64,000 nt of DNA, from positions 4,049,859-4,113,858 of the forward strand of contig NC_061802.1 in NCBI RefSeq assembly GCF_021462225.1. Direction: 5' to 3'. The stretch comes from Girardinichthys multiradiatus. Its lineage: Eukaryota > Chordata > Actinopteri > Cyprinodontiformes > Goodeidae. Shown in pieces: positions 1-22,809 of this stretch. The translations under genes were made by a program, and so were the position numbers. A model generated the notes under the pieces. That model worked only from the letters and a program-made list of their open reading frames with translations, was not told the origin of the DNA and did not search any database. Numbering within the stretch: the stretch's first letter is position 1; each line of letters opens with the position of its first letter.

Positions 1-2190
1 AAACAACTTTGGATGTATGTAGGCAACTTAACATAGCCATAGACATGATACATGAAAGACCAAGGCATAAAGCATTGCGACAAGTTCAAAGTTGATGTAA
101 AAACTAGGCCAACTTCTGTTTTTAAGTATAACAAAAACTGTTTTGAAAACACCTTCAGCCATAATATATTAGAGTAGGTGCTGTGGATAAATCTCACCTC
201 ATAAATACAAATAATTGATTTCCACAGTATTGGCATACATTGATCTTCTCTTGATTGCACAATATCTGTATTTACCAGTCATATTAAGGTCACATTGCTG
301 CCGAGATCAATAATTAACCCTGAATTTTGCGGAGTTCTGATTTCAATAGTATGATGCAGAGTAGCTCAAACAGGTCCTGATTTCTGCTTCACTTAGACTG
401 AGTGGATGATCATTTTACTTTAAAGTAAGCCCTTACCACAAATGTTTCCAATGTCAGAAACTGCACCATGTTTATTTTACCACAAAATACAAAAATGTAG
501 TGTCTGTTTCTGTTGCATTCTACAATTCTGTTTCTGAATCAGTATTGTACATAACACATATACTAAAACCTGCTGAGTGTTAACTGCTGACAGCATGCTC
601 ATTGTATACTTACTGTGTACATACACCTGTAGACATCGCAGGTACTGAATAATGCCATTATGTAATTCAGAAGGGAAATATTTTCCAAGTCTAATGTCAT
701 CTGTATTTTTGTGACGCAAAAACATGTAAAAATGCAAACTGTACATTGATGAACAACATAGCCACAGGCATCTGTGAATGCATTGGGATATTTGATTTTG
801 CTGATATTTTCAGGTACTGTTTGCTATTGAGTATGTCAAGAATATATCAGTGGTGGTTTGGCTTTACCCACGGGAGAAGGTACAAAGTTAAGACTGATGA
901 GCAGTAAGCAGAGACATCTAAGGCTGGATATGTTGTCAGACATTTAGTCTTTTTAGTCGCAGGCTTCTTAAAATGACTACGCCCCCTTCGACCACTGCAT
1001 TCTAGAAATTCACATAAGGCAATAAAGTCAATAAAGTCAAATAATCACTTAATGTTCATTCTACTGAGCTCTTCCCTTGTGCCTGTTCTCCTTCTCATTC
1101 TGCAGTGAAGCTAAGGAGAAGCTTGTGTATTCATTTTCATGAAACTCAGGCAAAACAAAAGGTCTGCAACTAGGACTCTGTTTCCATCACTCATGAAAGT
1201 GCCAGCCAATAAACTAATATGGTTCTGGTTTATTTGTAAGCATCACAGCCATAGTGGTTAACATTGTAATGTTAATTACTAGCATAATTTGGCTAAAATT
1301 CCACTGTATTACACATTCCATAGGCTAGACATGGGCATGAAAAGGCTTTTGGTTAGCATAGCTATGCTAATAAATAGCATAAATAGGCTTTTAGTTAGCG
1401 TTGAAATGCTAATAACTAGCATATTTAGGCTAATGACTTATTGGACCACACACTCCTTCGGCTGTGAATGTATGCAGGGAAATAACTTGCGTGTTTGTGT
1501 ATTACACATTCAATATCCTTGACATTGGCATGAATATGCTTTCAATTACCATGGTAATGCTAATAAATAGCACACTTGTTCACTGGACTACACACTCCCT
1601 TGGCTCAACGTTATCATGAATAGGGTTTGTATTCCCATGAAGTTGCTAATGACCAGAATGTTTAAACTAATGAGTCACTGGAATACAATTATACAGGCTA
1701 GTCGTTCGCATAATACAGTTGATGTTAATTTACTTTAATGGCATAACTGAATGTGTGACTCAAGACAGGTTGCAGCTATCAGGTAACGACAAGCATCACA
1801 ATAGGCTACCATATTCTGAGGCTGAAACCTACACAATCTTTCACTGTTAGGACACTACTCTTAAGTTACAATTACGATATATTACCTCTGCTGACTGCTT
1901 TATGGTCCAACTTTGTTCCTGATACTACAGGTCTTTTGGTGGTCTTCATTAGAGTTCTTCTCTGCAACTCTGTACATGTTAATATCTGCTTAAATGTGTT
2001 GCTGTAAAAGTAGCGATAGGTGGTGATTATAAAGACAATGAAAATTCACTGTAGTTGTACTTTTCCTCGTGCTTGAAGAGGTCAATGGAAGAATCAAGTT
2101 AATCCACGTTAAGGGGCTGTTATACCAAAACCACCCTATTGTACTTCTGTAGCATTATTTAAAAAGGTCAGATAACCTCCGCCCGCCACA
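1..2190. other. Intergenic DNA with no gene recognised
   Basis: AT-rich sequence with no open frame resembling a known protein. Between about 1260 and 1700 it holds degenerate repeats built on GCTAATAA.TAGCAT and on a phrase about cacacactcc, giving short open frames that are composition artefacts. Nothing else is supported. Confidence 0.6.
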
Positions 2191-2193
2191 CTC

Positions 2194-3290
2194 AATTCAA
2201 TTCAATTCAATTCAAAAATACTTTATTAATCCCAAAGGGAAATTAAATGTTGTTATAGCTCATATTATGTAGGTTTCTTCAAAGAGCCGTTGTAGATGCT
2301 GATGGCTGTGGGCAGGAAGGATCTCCTGTAGCGCTCCGTCTTACAGCAGATCTGAAGAAGCCTCTGACTGAAGACACTCTGTTGCTGTAGGACAGTCTGA
2401 TGAAGAGGATGCTCAGAGTTCTCCATAATGTTCTTCATTTTATGAAGAATCCGTCTTTCCACAATGATCTCCAGAGGTTCCAGAGGAGTCCCCAGAACAG
2501 AACCAGCCTTTTTTATCAGCTTGTTTAGCTTTTTTAAGTCCCTGGTTCTGATGCTGCTTCCCCAGGAGATGATGGTAGAAGAGATCAGACTTTCCACAAC
2601 AGACTTATAGAAGATATGCAGCATCTTGCTGCAAACACCAAAGGACCTAAGCTTCCTCAAGAAGTACAGTCTGCTCTGTCCCTTCTTGTAGATGTCTTCA
2701 CAGTTGCATCTCCACTCTAGTCTGTTGTCCAGGTGAACACCGAGGTATTTATACTCCTCCACCACCTCCACTTCTTCTCCCATGATAGAAATAGTGTTTG
2801 ACTTATTCCTGTTTCTCTTAAAATCTACAATCATCTCCTTTGTTTTAGTCACGTTCAACATGAGATGATTGTTTCCACACCATGCCACAAAGCGGTCCAC
2901 CACCATCCTGTACTCAGGTTCTTGTCCATCTCTGATCCACCCCACGACTGCAGAATCATCCGAGTATTTCTGCAGATGACAGGAGTCTGTCTTGTACTGG
3001 AAGTCTGAGGTGTACAGAGTGAAAAGGAATGGTGAGAGTACAGTTCCCTGTGGTGCTCCTGTGCTGCTGACTACCTGGTTAGACTCACAACCCTTCAGTC
3101 TCATAAACTGTGGTCTGTTTGTCAGGTAGTCTTTAATCCAGGAGATTGTTGAGGCCTCCACCTGAGCCTTCTGGAGTTTCTGACAAAGCAAGTCAGGTTG
3201 GATTGTATTAAATGTGGAGAAACAACTGAACATCTCCTTAGGACCAGAACGGCTCTGTTTGGGTCCTGATTTTTTCTTCACCAACGCTGC
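2194..3290 (-). mobile_element. 5'-truncated non-LTR retrotransposon (CR1/L2/Rex1-like), reverse transcriptase part
   Basis: The minus strand reads for about 330 codons as the C-terminal part of a LINE reverse transcriptase. The palm motifs are visible as TGAPQGTVLSPFLFTLY and a YSDDSAVVG sequence that corresponds to the catalytic YADD box, followed by the KEMIVDFKRN and YKYLGVHLDNRLEW segments typical of this group. The 3' end (low coordinates) carries the phrase TTTAATTTCCCTTTGGGATT and terminates in four TTGAA-type repeats at 2194-2214, as expected for a LINE tail. The 5' end stops before the first RT blocks, so the copy is truncated and inactive. A second copy of the same 3' end lies at 63768. 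The clade is from recognition only. Confidence 0.85.
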
Positions 3291-4600
3291 TGGTGGTCTT
3301 GTTCACACCTGGCCCGAGACCAGTTTGTAGCTGAACTGCATCAACATTTCTCAGTCAGTACGTGAACAAGGTCTCAGAAGCATCACAGTGCTGTGTTAAA
3401 CATGCAAAAAAACAGAAGCTTGTCATTATAAATTTCTTCATTACAATAAAAAGTAATGGGATTCCTTAAACTGCTGCGTTGTCTTTGTTTCAAATAGATG
3501 TAATAAATGCAAGGTTAACACCTGGGTTACTGCAGTTTTATATTTACAAGTTAGGTAAACAAAACAGAAAAAACACTAATATGTTGGTGATTACAATAAT
3601 TAAAGTTAATGCCAATGTTCTGCCAATGTTCATGTAGGTTTTTCTAGACTCAATCTTGAAGAAGAAAGACTAATGACCCAACATCCTTCCAGGGATGAAA
3701 ATGTGGGTTTTGTGATGAAGAAGAATCATTAGGACATGACATCAGGACTGAGAAGTTTCACGTTTACCTGATTCCCCCATGTAGTTGGAATCGTGACTTT
3801 GAAAGTCACGGGTTCCTCACCTGTCTGACGCTAAAAATCCAGCATGGCTCTCATATGTATAGGGTGTATGTAATGTAGGGATAGCCACAGTAATGAACTA
3901 ATTATTTCCATGTTTGATGATTTCCATTACATTAAATCATAAAACTGGGCTGCAAGATTTGCAGTGGTTACTGCTGCTGCCTTGCAGCAAGAAGATCCCA
4001 GGTTGAAATCCCTCCCTGGGCTCTTTCTGCATGGAGTGATAACCAGGTAACTTCTTCCATGACATTTCACACTCCATGACTTCACACATTTCTGATGCTT
4101 ACTTGCCCATTGCTGGTGCTTTCAAAAGTAGACTGGGGCCTGCATAGGCACATTGTCCGGTCTGCATGTATTTTAACAACTTTCCATTAGAACCCACATT
4201 ACTTTATTTAACAATTTGAGGTGATGTGCATCATGACTGTCACCTTGTTGCGGGCTTACTACTGTTCACTCTTTGTACCATTTCAATAGATATCGACCAC
4301 TAAAGTCCAGGAACACCCTACACGAATTGCATTATTGAACATGCCCTCATCCAGCCATCACAATATGGGCCCTGCTTCTCACACCTCAACTTTGAGGATA
4401 AATGTATTCCTGCTGAGATAAAAGATAATCAGGGATATTTACGTCACCTGTCAATGGTCATTATGTTATGCCTAATGCGTGCAACACTTTCATTTTGACC
4501 GAATGAATCGGAATTAAAATAGTAAAGGTATTGATGCAAAGTGATCATTTATGCAATTTGATTTCTTTTGTTGAGCGTCATCATTGTACTACTGACGTGG
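3291..4600. other. Intergenic DNA upstream of the C19orf25-like gene
   Basis: No gene is seen. Around 3951-4045 there is a degenerate repeat of SINE or DNA-transposon type (gcagtggttactgctgctg, then a B-box-like ggttgaaatccc). The remainder is unremarkable AT-rich sequence. Confidence 0.5.
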
Positions 4601-4774
4601 CATGTGACGCCATGACGCACGGCTGGTTACGCGTGGCTTCCGGTGTCGTGATTGCTAGCTTGTGTTCTTCAGACTCGGCTCGTTTTTCTGTATAAAGTAG
4701 GAAAAATACGCTGCTGGCGGGCTGAGCCAGACCCAAAACGTATCGGAAAGCTTTCAAAAGACCCATACACCTGG
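4600..4774 (+). promoter_or_regulatory. Putative promoter and non-coding first exon of the C19orf25-like gene
   Basis: A local rise in CpG content with TGACG-type half sites (tgacgtgg, tgacgccatgacgc) and an ETS-like CTTCCGG at about 4637. The sequence reads into a good donor, CTG/GGTAAGC, with GT at 4775. An acceptor at 5329 (gtttcag) would join this untranslated exon to the exon that contains the start codon. The transcription start is inferred. Confidence 0.45.
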
Positions 4775-5304
4775 GTAAGCTCTGAAAAATAAGGCTGCGG
4801 TTTGCTGTGGTGGTTTAAAACATAAAGCAGAACTTCATTTAATTATTTGCAGAACCAAACTATAATCTGTTGTTACCTAACGTTACGTTAATTACTACAT
4901 TCAACAATATCTTACGGTTTACTTTACGTCTTCGTTCAAAAATTCGGCTTATAATTTTACTACTAGGCTGGTCTATTAGCTTTGTTTTCCTCTGTGTTGC
5001 TGCGGGGGCGACTGGAAAATGGATTAGCTGGTAACTTGACAACTATAATATACCTGGATAGATTTTGTTTTACGGAATCTTGCAACAACATAAAAAAGAA
5101 AAAAAAGAAAAAAGAAATATCTATAGTCTTGGTTAAACCAGGTGTGAATAACGATTTCACATTTTCGGTACCTCGGTTTTAGAAAGTGTCAAATTATTCC
5201 GACTCCTTTATTCTGCAGAACGAAATGTATGCAGGCAAAAATGCATCGCTTTGGTAATCAGGTTAACTGCACGAAAGCTGGAGGCACTGTTGTTCTGTTT
5301 TTAA

Positions 5305-6771
<1,467 letters not shown>

Positions 6772-6944
6772 CTCAACATTTGAGACTCTGGTTCTTCTCT
6801 CGGGACACTTTCACTGAACTCTTCCCATGGAAACCCTGACAGAGCTGTGCAGGGGCCTTTGAGTCAGATGCAGTGGGACAAACAATGTTGGCTGACCTTT
6901 GACCTCACATCTAAGACATGTGAATGGTCATGAAGTGCAAAACA

Positions 6945-6950
6945 AATAAA
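6945..6950 (+). promoter_or_regulatory. Poly(A) signal AATAAA of the C19orf25-like gene
   Basis: Canonical hexamer 174 bases after the stop codon, in an AT-rich context. It places the 3' end of this gene only a few dozen bases from the likely 3' end of reep6 on the other strand. Confidence 0.6.
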
Positions 6951-7027
6951 AATGACAAAATATATTGAGAAAGAATATTCATTTATTTCAATATTGGATT
7001 TTCATGTATGTGCAGAACTCTATTCTT

Positions 7028-7033
7028 TTTATT
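7028..7033 (-). promoter_or_regulatory. Candidate poly(A) signal for reep6
   Basis: TTTATT on the + strand reads AATAAA on the minus strand. It is one of several candidates downstream of the reep6 stop (another is near 7166), so the choice is uncertain. Confidence 0.35.
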
Positions 7034-7536
7034 TTTTAAATGAATATTAAATAAAGTTCAAGCATAAAGCAGTGTACATAAAATAAATATATGAAAACAA
7101 AAATAAAACTGATGATGAAAATAAGGTTGTAGGATTTTTCATCCTGATCTTTACTGCTTTACTTTTATTTATGTGAAAAACAAGAAATGAGCGTGAACTG
7201 GTTTGTTTTTTGTGGATTCGGTTCATCTAAACTGAACTGAACTTTTTGTGAATGAACAGGAACCACAAGTCATAGGATTTGATTTTGTATTCCATGTCCT
7301 GAAGTTCTGACTTGCAGCTTGTGGACCAGACTGGGTTCACATGGATCAAGTTTCAGGAGTTTTACATCTAAAGAACAAACAAATTAGCTCCAAACATAAA
7401 TTCAGATCGAACACAAGACTGTTAAACGAGACTTCCTGTTCTACAGAAATATGGCCTCGAGTCTCTGGAACATAAGGAGCACTTTCTGTTTGGATGTTTC
7501 AAGATGAAGGGCAAAAACATCTCTCTCTCCTTTTCC

Positions 7537-17132
<9,596 letters not shown>

Positions 17133-17232
17133 GTTCCTCGGTGATATCCTCTGAAATAGCAGAGGAGAAACCTGTGGTGGAGGCAACCGAAAAGCTGAGA
17201 GATAATCCTCTGTCAGAAACAATCTGCTTTAA

Positions 17233-19033
17233 TCAAGAGGTAAAGCTATGACGGAGGGAGGTGGATCACGTGAGCATTAGCCAGTAAATACAAAAGTTAG
17301 ACCTTTTTAATACCTTACTGGTGACAAAACTGCTGGGTATTATTTCCAACTTCAGATTAGATTGTGCAGGAGTCGATGAAACCTACTGTCTAGGGCATTA
17401 CTTTGGATTCCTGTACCAGTGTGAAAGGTTGGAGTTATTTATAACAAAGACCACTATATATTCCTCTGATTTACAAATGGAGGTCTTCCTTGTGTTTCCT
17501 GAAGTAGTGGTTTCCAAAGTTGGGGTTGTGACCTCACCTATGGTTTTAAATCAACACGTGGGGTCTTGAGACCATCTTATTACTTTGTTTAATTTTGTCA
17601 GCAGAAGTTAAAATAAATAACAAAAATACAAATGGTAAAGCATATTTGTTCTATAAATGTTAGAAGAGCTAAAACACAATACCTACAATAGACTGTTGAT
17701 CCTGTTTGTTTTGTTATTTTACCATGTTTTAACTCAGAAGAAGTGCTTGTAGTAGAAGTGGTCACAAGTCTCATCTGTTATTTTGTGGGTCAGAAGCTGA
17801 AATATTTTGGAACCAGTAGAATGGGAGGTAGATGTTTAAGTTCTCTCTTGTGAAAGCAGCTCCCAGTTTTTGACCATGAATCAAACACCCTTTCTACTCC
17901 TAAAGACAGGGCTTATAATTTTCTATTTTTGCAAAGGCATGTTCATGAGCTGGGTTGAGTAAGCTGGGTCCTGTAGTTATACAGCAATGGGGTTACACTG
18001 GTGGATGACTGGATGGATGAAGCACATTTTCTTTCCATTTATAGTCCATGGGACTACATTTGCTTAAAGTAAACAAAAATCTGCAAAAAAATATTTCTGA
18101 GCATTTATGTTGAAAAAAACTTTACATTCTTTCCTTTCTTTTCTTATCTTATATTTGTAGCAAAATTAGTACTGTTAGTGTTATTATGTGAGTTATTATT
18201 CTTTTTGGTCACGAAGCTTAGTTAGCATGTGGGAAGGTTATCAATCTTAATTAGCATGGTGTAAAGTTAGTTAGTGTGCATATTTAGCATATAGTACAGT
18301 TATGTTGTTTTAGCATTTAGTAGAGACAGCACACTTCTTTGCATATTAAGATCTTTATCATGCTTAAATGGTGTCTCGTTAACTTCTCATGGTGGGTTAC
18401 CATATCACAAAGTTATAACGCCCAGACAACACTTAGCATTAATAGCATAATTTTGATAGTCAGCATGTAATTAGCATGTAGATAGCATTCTTCTTTATTT
18501 CTGAATAACGTCCCCATGCCTAATTTGCATGCAGTAAGTGTATCATGCTTAGTATGCATGTAGTTTTTATGCTTAGGCAACATGTTGCTCAGTTAGTTTG
18601 CTTAATTAGAATGTAGCGTAATTATTATGCTTAGTAAATTTAATAACTATAACTCCTAGACATCAAGTAGTGTGGTTAGCATGTAGCAAAGTCTTTGTGT
18701 TCCTTCTATTTAATTAGGTTTTTTTAAACAAACTGCCCACCCTGAGCCTGGTTTTGCTGGAGGTTTCTTCTGATTTATAATGATCTGTTCCTCTCTAATG
18801 CTGTCTGCCATATTGTGCATGTTCTGCATGTAAGACTGAGCTGAACTGAAGATTTGTGCAGTATTTTATTTTATAGATTTGCTTTTTATATTCACTCATA
18901 TGAACTGAACAATATTAAGTTTGTTTGATAATTTGATTTAACTGAACTATACTGAATATGAATGTATGGACTTTGTATGTATGTGGAGTTGAGTTTGAAT
19001 CTGAGCACAATGGATCTGTTAATTGTGGTAAAT
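17233..19033. other. Intergenic DNA between reep6 and the RTE insertion
   Basis: No gene is seen. Contains the reep6 5' flank, then ordinary AT-rich sequence, and from about 18220 to 18680 a tract of degenerate TTAGCAT phrases. Short open frames here have no recognisable content. Confidence 0.5.
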
Positions 19034-20104
19034 TAAATTAATTGGGACTTCAACGCCCACGTGGGAAACGACAGTGATGCCTGGAGAGGCGTGATTGGGA
19101 GGAATGGCCTCCCCGATCTGAATCCAAGCGGTGTTTTGTTATTGGACTTCTGTGCTAGTCACGGATTGTCCATAATGAACACCATGTTCAAACATAAGGG
19201 TGTCCATCAGTGCACTTGGCACCAGGACACCCTAGGCAGGAGGTCAATGATCGACTTTGTTGTTGTATCATCATCGGCCGCATGTTTTGGACACTCGGGT
19301 GAAGAGAGGGGCTGAGCTGTCCACTGATCACCATCTGGTGGTGAGTTGGATCCGCTGGAGGAGGAGAAAGCCGGACAGACTTGGCAGGCCCAAGCGCATA
19401 GTGAGGGTCTGCTGGGAACGCCTGGCGGGGCCCTCGGCCAGGGATGTATTCAACTCCCACCTCCGGGAGAGCTTTGACCAGATCCCGGGGGATGTTGGAG
19501 ACATAGAGTCCGAGTGGACCATGTTCTCCGCATCTATTGTCGATACTGCTGCCCGTAGCTGCGGCCGTAAGGTCTGCGGTGCCTGTCGCGGCGGCAATCC
19601 CAGAACCCGGTGGTGGACACCGGCAGTAAGGGACGCTGTCAAGCTGAAGAAGGAGTCCTATCGGCTGTGGTTGGCTCCTGAGGCGGCTGACGGGTACCGT
19701 GAGGCCAAGCGTGCTGCGGCCTGGGCTGTGGCAGAGGCAAAAACTCAGGCCTGGGAGGAGTTCGGTGAGGCCATGGAGAAGGACTACCGGTTGGCCTCGA
19801 AGCGATTCTGGCAAACCGTCCGGCGCCTCAGGAGGGGAAGCAGTGCTTCGCCAACACTGTTTATAGTGGGGGTGGGAGGCTGCTGACCTCAACTGAGGAC
19901 ATTATCGGACGGTGGAAGGAGTACTTTGATGATCTCCTCAATCCTGCCATCACGCATTCCCTGGTGGAAACAGAGGCTGGGGACTCGGGGTTGGACTCTT
20001 TCATCACCCAGGCTGAAGTCACCGAGGTGGTTAAAAAGCTCCGCGGTGGCAAGGCTTCGGGGGTGAGATCCGGACAGCCTTGAGTACCTCAAGTCTCTGG
20101 ATGT

Positions 20105-20196
20105 TGTTGGGCTGTCATGGTTGACATGCCTCTTCAACATTGCGTGGCGGTGTTGGGCTGTCATGGTTGACATGCCTCTTCAACATTGCGTGGCGG
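20105..20196 (+). repeat. 46-bp tandem duplication inside the RTE element
   Basis: The segment starting tgttgggctgtcatgg at 20105 is repeated from 20151 with no difference that I can see. Because 46 is not a multiple of three it shifts the reading frame between the linker and the RT. Confidence 0.9.
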
Positions 20197-20693
20197 TCGG
20201 GGACAGTGCCTCTGGATTGGCAGACTGGGGTGGTGGTCCCCCTTCATAAGAAGGGGGACCGGAGGGTGTGTTCCAACTACAGGGGGATCACACTCCTCAG
20301 CCTCCCTGGTAAGGCCTACGCCAGGGTATTGGAGAGGAGAGTCCGACCGATAGTCGAACCTCGGCTTCAGGAGGAACAGTGTGGTTTTTGTCCCGGCCGT
20401 GGAACACTGGGCCAGCTCTATACATTCTACAGGGTACTCGAGGGTTCATGGGAGTTTGCCCAACCGGTCCACATGTGTTTTGTGGACCTGGAGAAGGCAT
20501 TCGACTGTGTCCCTCGTGATGCCCTGTGGGGGGTGCTCCAGGAGTATGGAATCGGGGGCCCTTTATTAGGGGCCATCTGGTCCCTGTACGAGCGGAGCAG
20601 GAGTTTGGTCCGCATTGCCGGCACTAAGTCGGACCTGTTCCCGGTGCATATTGGACTCCGGCAGGGCTGCCCTTTGTCACTGGTCCTGTTCAT

Positions 20694-20935
20694 GGGAGTG
20701 GTGGCCTAGTGGTTAGAATAGGAGGTTTGTGTTCCAGAGGGGACACAAGGGGCCAGGTTTGTATCCCACAGATTACCACTCTGGGTTCCTGAGCAAGACC
20801 CTTAGCCCCAGAATGCTCCCTGGGCACTGCACAATGGCAGCCCACTGCTCCTTGTAAGGGATGGGTTAAATACAGAGGACAAATTTAATTGTAATGTACA
20901 TGTGCAATGACCAATAAAGATGATTATTATTATAA
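20694..20935 (+). mobile_element. tRNA-derived SINE nested in the RTE reverse transcriptase
   Basis: The RT reading is broken between gtcctgttcat and atggacaggat by about 240 bases that begin like a tRNA A box (gtggcctagtggttagaata), contain a B-box-like caggtttgtatccc, and end in a LINE-type tail (gcaatgaccaataaagatg) followed by a TTA run. Other RTE copies in the window are continuous here, proving that this is an insertion. No clear target duplication is visible. Confidence 0.8.
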
Positions 20936-21904
20936 CTATTATGGACAGGATTTCTAGACGCAGCCAAGGGCCAGAGGGGGTCTGGTTTGGGGACCAGTGG
21001 ATTTCGTCTCTTCTTTTTGCAGATGATGTGGTCCTGCTGGCCCCCTCTAGCCAAGACCTACAGCATGCGCTTTGGCGGTTTGCAGCCGAGTGTGAAGCGG
21101 CTGGGATGAAGATTAGCTCCTCCAAGTCCAACCAGGAAAGGGTGGCTTGTCCTCTTCAGGTTGGAGGGGAGTTCCTGCCTCAAGTGGAGGAGTTCAACTA
21201 TCTCGGGGTGTTGTTCACGAGTGAGGGGAGAATGGAGCGGGAGATCGACAGACGGATCGGTGCGGCTGCCGCAGTAATGGGGGCGCTGTGCCGGTCCATT
21301 GTGGTGAAGAGAGAGCTGAGCTGAAAAGCAAAGCTCTCAATTTACCGGTCGGTCTACGTTCCTACCCTCACCTATGGCCATGAACTTTGGGTCATGACCG
21401 AAAGAACGAGGTCCCGGATACAAGCGGCTGAAATGAGCTTCCTCCGTAGGGTGGCCGGGCACTCCCTTAGAGATAGGGTGAGGAGCTCGGCCATCGGGGA
21501 GGGGATCGGAGTAGAGCCGCTGCTCCTCCACATCGAGAGGAGCCAGTTGAGGTGGCTCGGGCATCTATACCGGATGCCTCCTGGACGCCTTCCTCGGGAG
21601 GTGTTCCAGGCACGTCCCCCCGGGAGGAGGCCCAGGGGACGGCCCAGGACACGCTGGAGGGACTATGTCTCTCGGTTGGCCTGGGAACGCCTTGGGCTCC
21701 CCCTGGAGGAACTGGAGGAGGTGTCTGGAGAGAGGGACGTCTGGGCGTCTCTGTTGAGTCTGCTGGCCCCACGACCCGGTCCCGGATAAGCGGAAGACGA
21801 CGAGTACAAGTAAATTAATTGGGTTGAACTAGACTGTAAATAATTGGATTTTTGGTGTACCTTTACTTTACAGTGTCTTGAGAACATTTTTCATTATGAA
21901 TTAG

Positions 21905-22240
21905 TGCTATATATATATTTTGTATTCCCTCCATTGGCTGCCTGTTTCTTTTAGAAATGTTTTTTTGATTTCATTTTTAGTTTTTAAATGTTTAAATGGT
22001 CTGGCACCTCTTTATCTCAACAAGCTTTTGCATCCATACATCCCCAGACCAGAAGCTCTTAAATGTTCCCAGAACTCGGCTCTTGACCAGCGGAGACAGA
22101 ACCTTTTCAGCCGCAGGTCCTAGACTCTAGAACAGCCTCCCTCTTGGGGTCAGGCCTGCTGGAACTTTATTGATTTTAAATCTCTTTTAAAAAACCATCT
22201 TTAAACTGGCTTTTAATTGCAGAAAGCATGACCATTAGGC
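21905..22240 (+). mobile_element. L2/CR1-like LINE fragment, RT C-terminal region
   Basis: The + strand reads LHWLPVSFR, FLVFKCLNGLAPLYL and the downstream RQNLFSRRS motif, the usual C-terminal signature of L2/CR1/Jockey-type reverse transcriptases, followed by the KSLFK-like 3' end. It is a short relic lying just upstream of the ifit promoter. Confidence 0.8.
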
Positions 22241-22462
22241 CAGTCCTTGTTTCTTCTTTGCCTTTTATTATCAATCTTAAATTTTATTGCTTATTGCTGT
22301 TTTATTTTGTTGTTTTTATCTTTCTTATCTTTCTTTAGTTTTTTATTTACCTGTACAGCACTTTGGTTGTCTTTTGGTTTGTAAAGAGAACATCTTGCTG
22401 CTGGGATTCATATTTGTATGAAATATAAGTGTGAGCTTGTGTGAAGTCATTTAGAGCTGGCA

Positions 22463-22468
22463 TATAAA
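22463..22468 (+). promoter_or_regulatory. ifit: Candidate TATA box for ifit
   Basis: TATAAA in the context catataaagaag. A plausible first untranslated exon would run to a good donor at 22615 (TCATCG/GTGAGT). No canonical ISRE was found within about 120 bases upstream. Confidence 0.45.
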
Positions 22469-22809
22469 GAAGACTTTGACTGCAGTATGTACAGCTCTGC
22501 CTGAACTTTAGCCTTTCAGATCGGATTGACTCATTGCACCCTCCCTCATTCCAGGATAAAAAGAGTTCAGTCAGCTTTGGACAGCAGGTTCTTGCTGTCA
22601 TTGGACCAACTCATCGGTGAGTCCTATGTTACAGTTTCTGATTTATGAGAAAAGAGAGTCCACAAAGTCTCAACCACTGATTTGTGTGATATTATTCACA
22701 GCAGTACAGGAGTTGAACGTTACATATTTTTATGGTGCCGCACCTAAACAAGCAGAACAGAAAGCTGAGCTTATTTAGAAACCCACTACGTCTGGACAAC
22801 TGCTGCAGG

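Larger units (their letters stand above)
19034..21823 (+). mobile_element. RTE-clade LINE with exact 13-bp target-site duplication, split by a SINE
   Basis: The 13-bp direct repeat TAAATTAATTGGG at 19034-19046 and 21811-21823 marks the insertion; the element itself is 19047-21810. It is 5'-truncated: reading begins inside the endonuclease domain (FNAHVG, then [11 protein letters not shown] and LSTDHHLVVSWI), continues through a linker and the RT ([52 protein letters not shown]) and ends in the [17 protein letters not shown] region and [12 protein letters not shown] 46-bp tandem duplication at 20105-20196, several frameshifts and an internal TGA at about 21321 disable it. The endonuclease resembles the RTE-derived part of bovine CFDP2, which is the basis for the clade call. 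Confidence 0.93.

Noticed and set aside
4963..5182. Overlapping small ORFs upstream of C19orf25
   Set aside because: They run through poly-A/T and intron sequence and have no recognisable content.
19188..19892. Minus-strand ORF of 234 codons
   Set aside because: Shadow of the RTE coding strand; GC-rich codon composition opens the opposite frame.
20694..20760. A tRNA gene
   Set aside because: A-box and B-box-like sequences are present but no cloverleaf can be closed, and the piece is the head of a SINE inserted in a LINE.
22630..22641. ISRE in the ifit 5' region (agtttctgattt)
   Set aside because: Two mismatches to the interferon response consensus and located inside the untranslated region; no better site found upstream of the TATA box.
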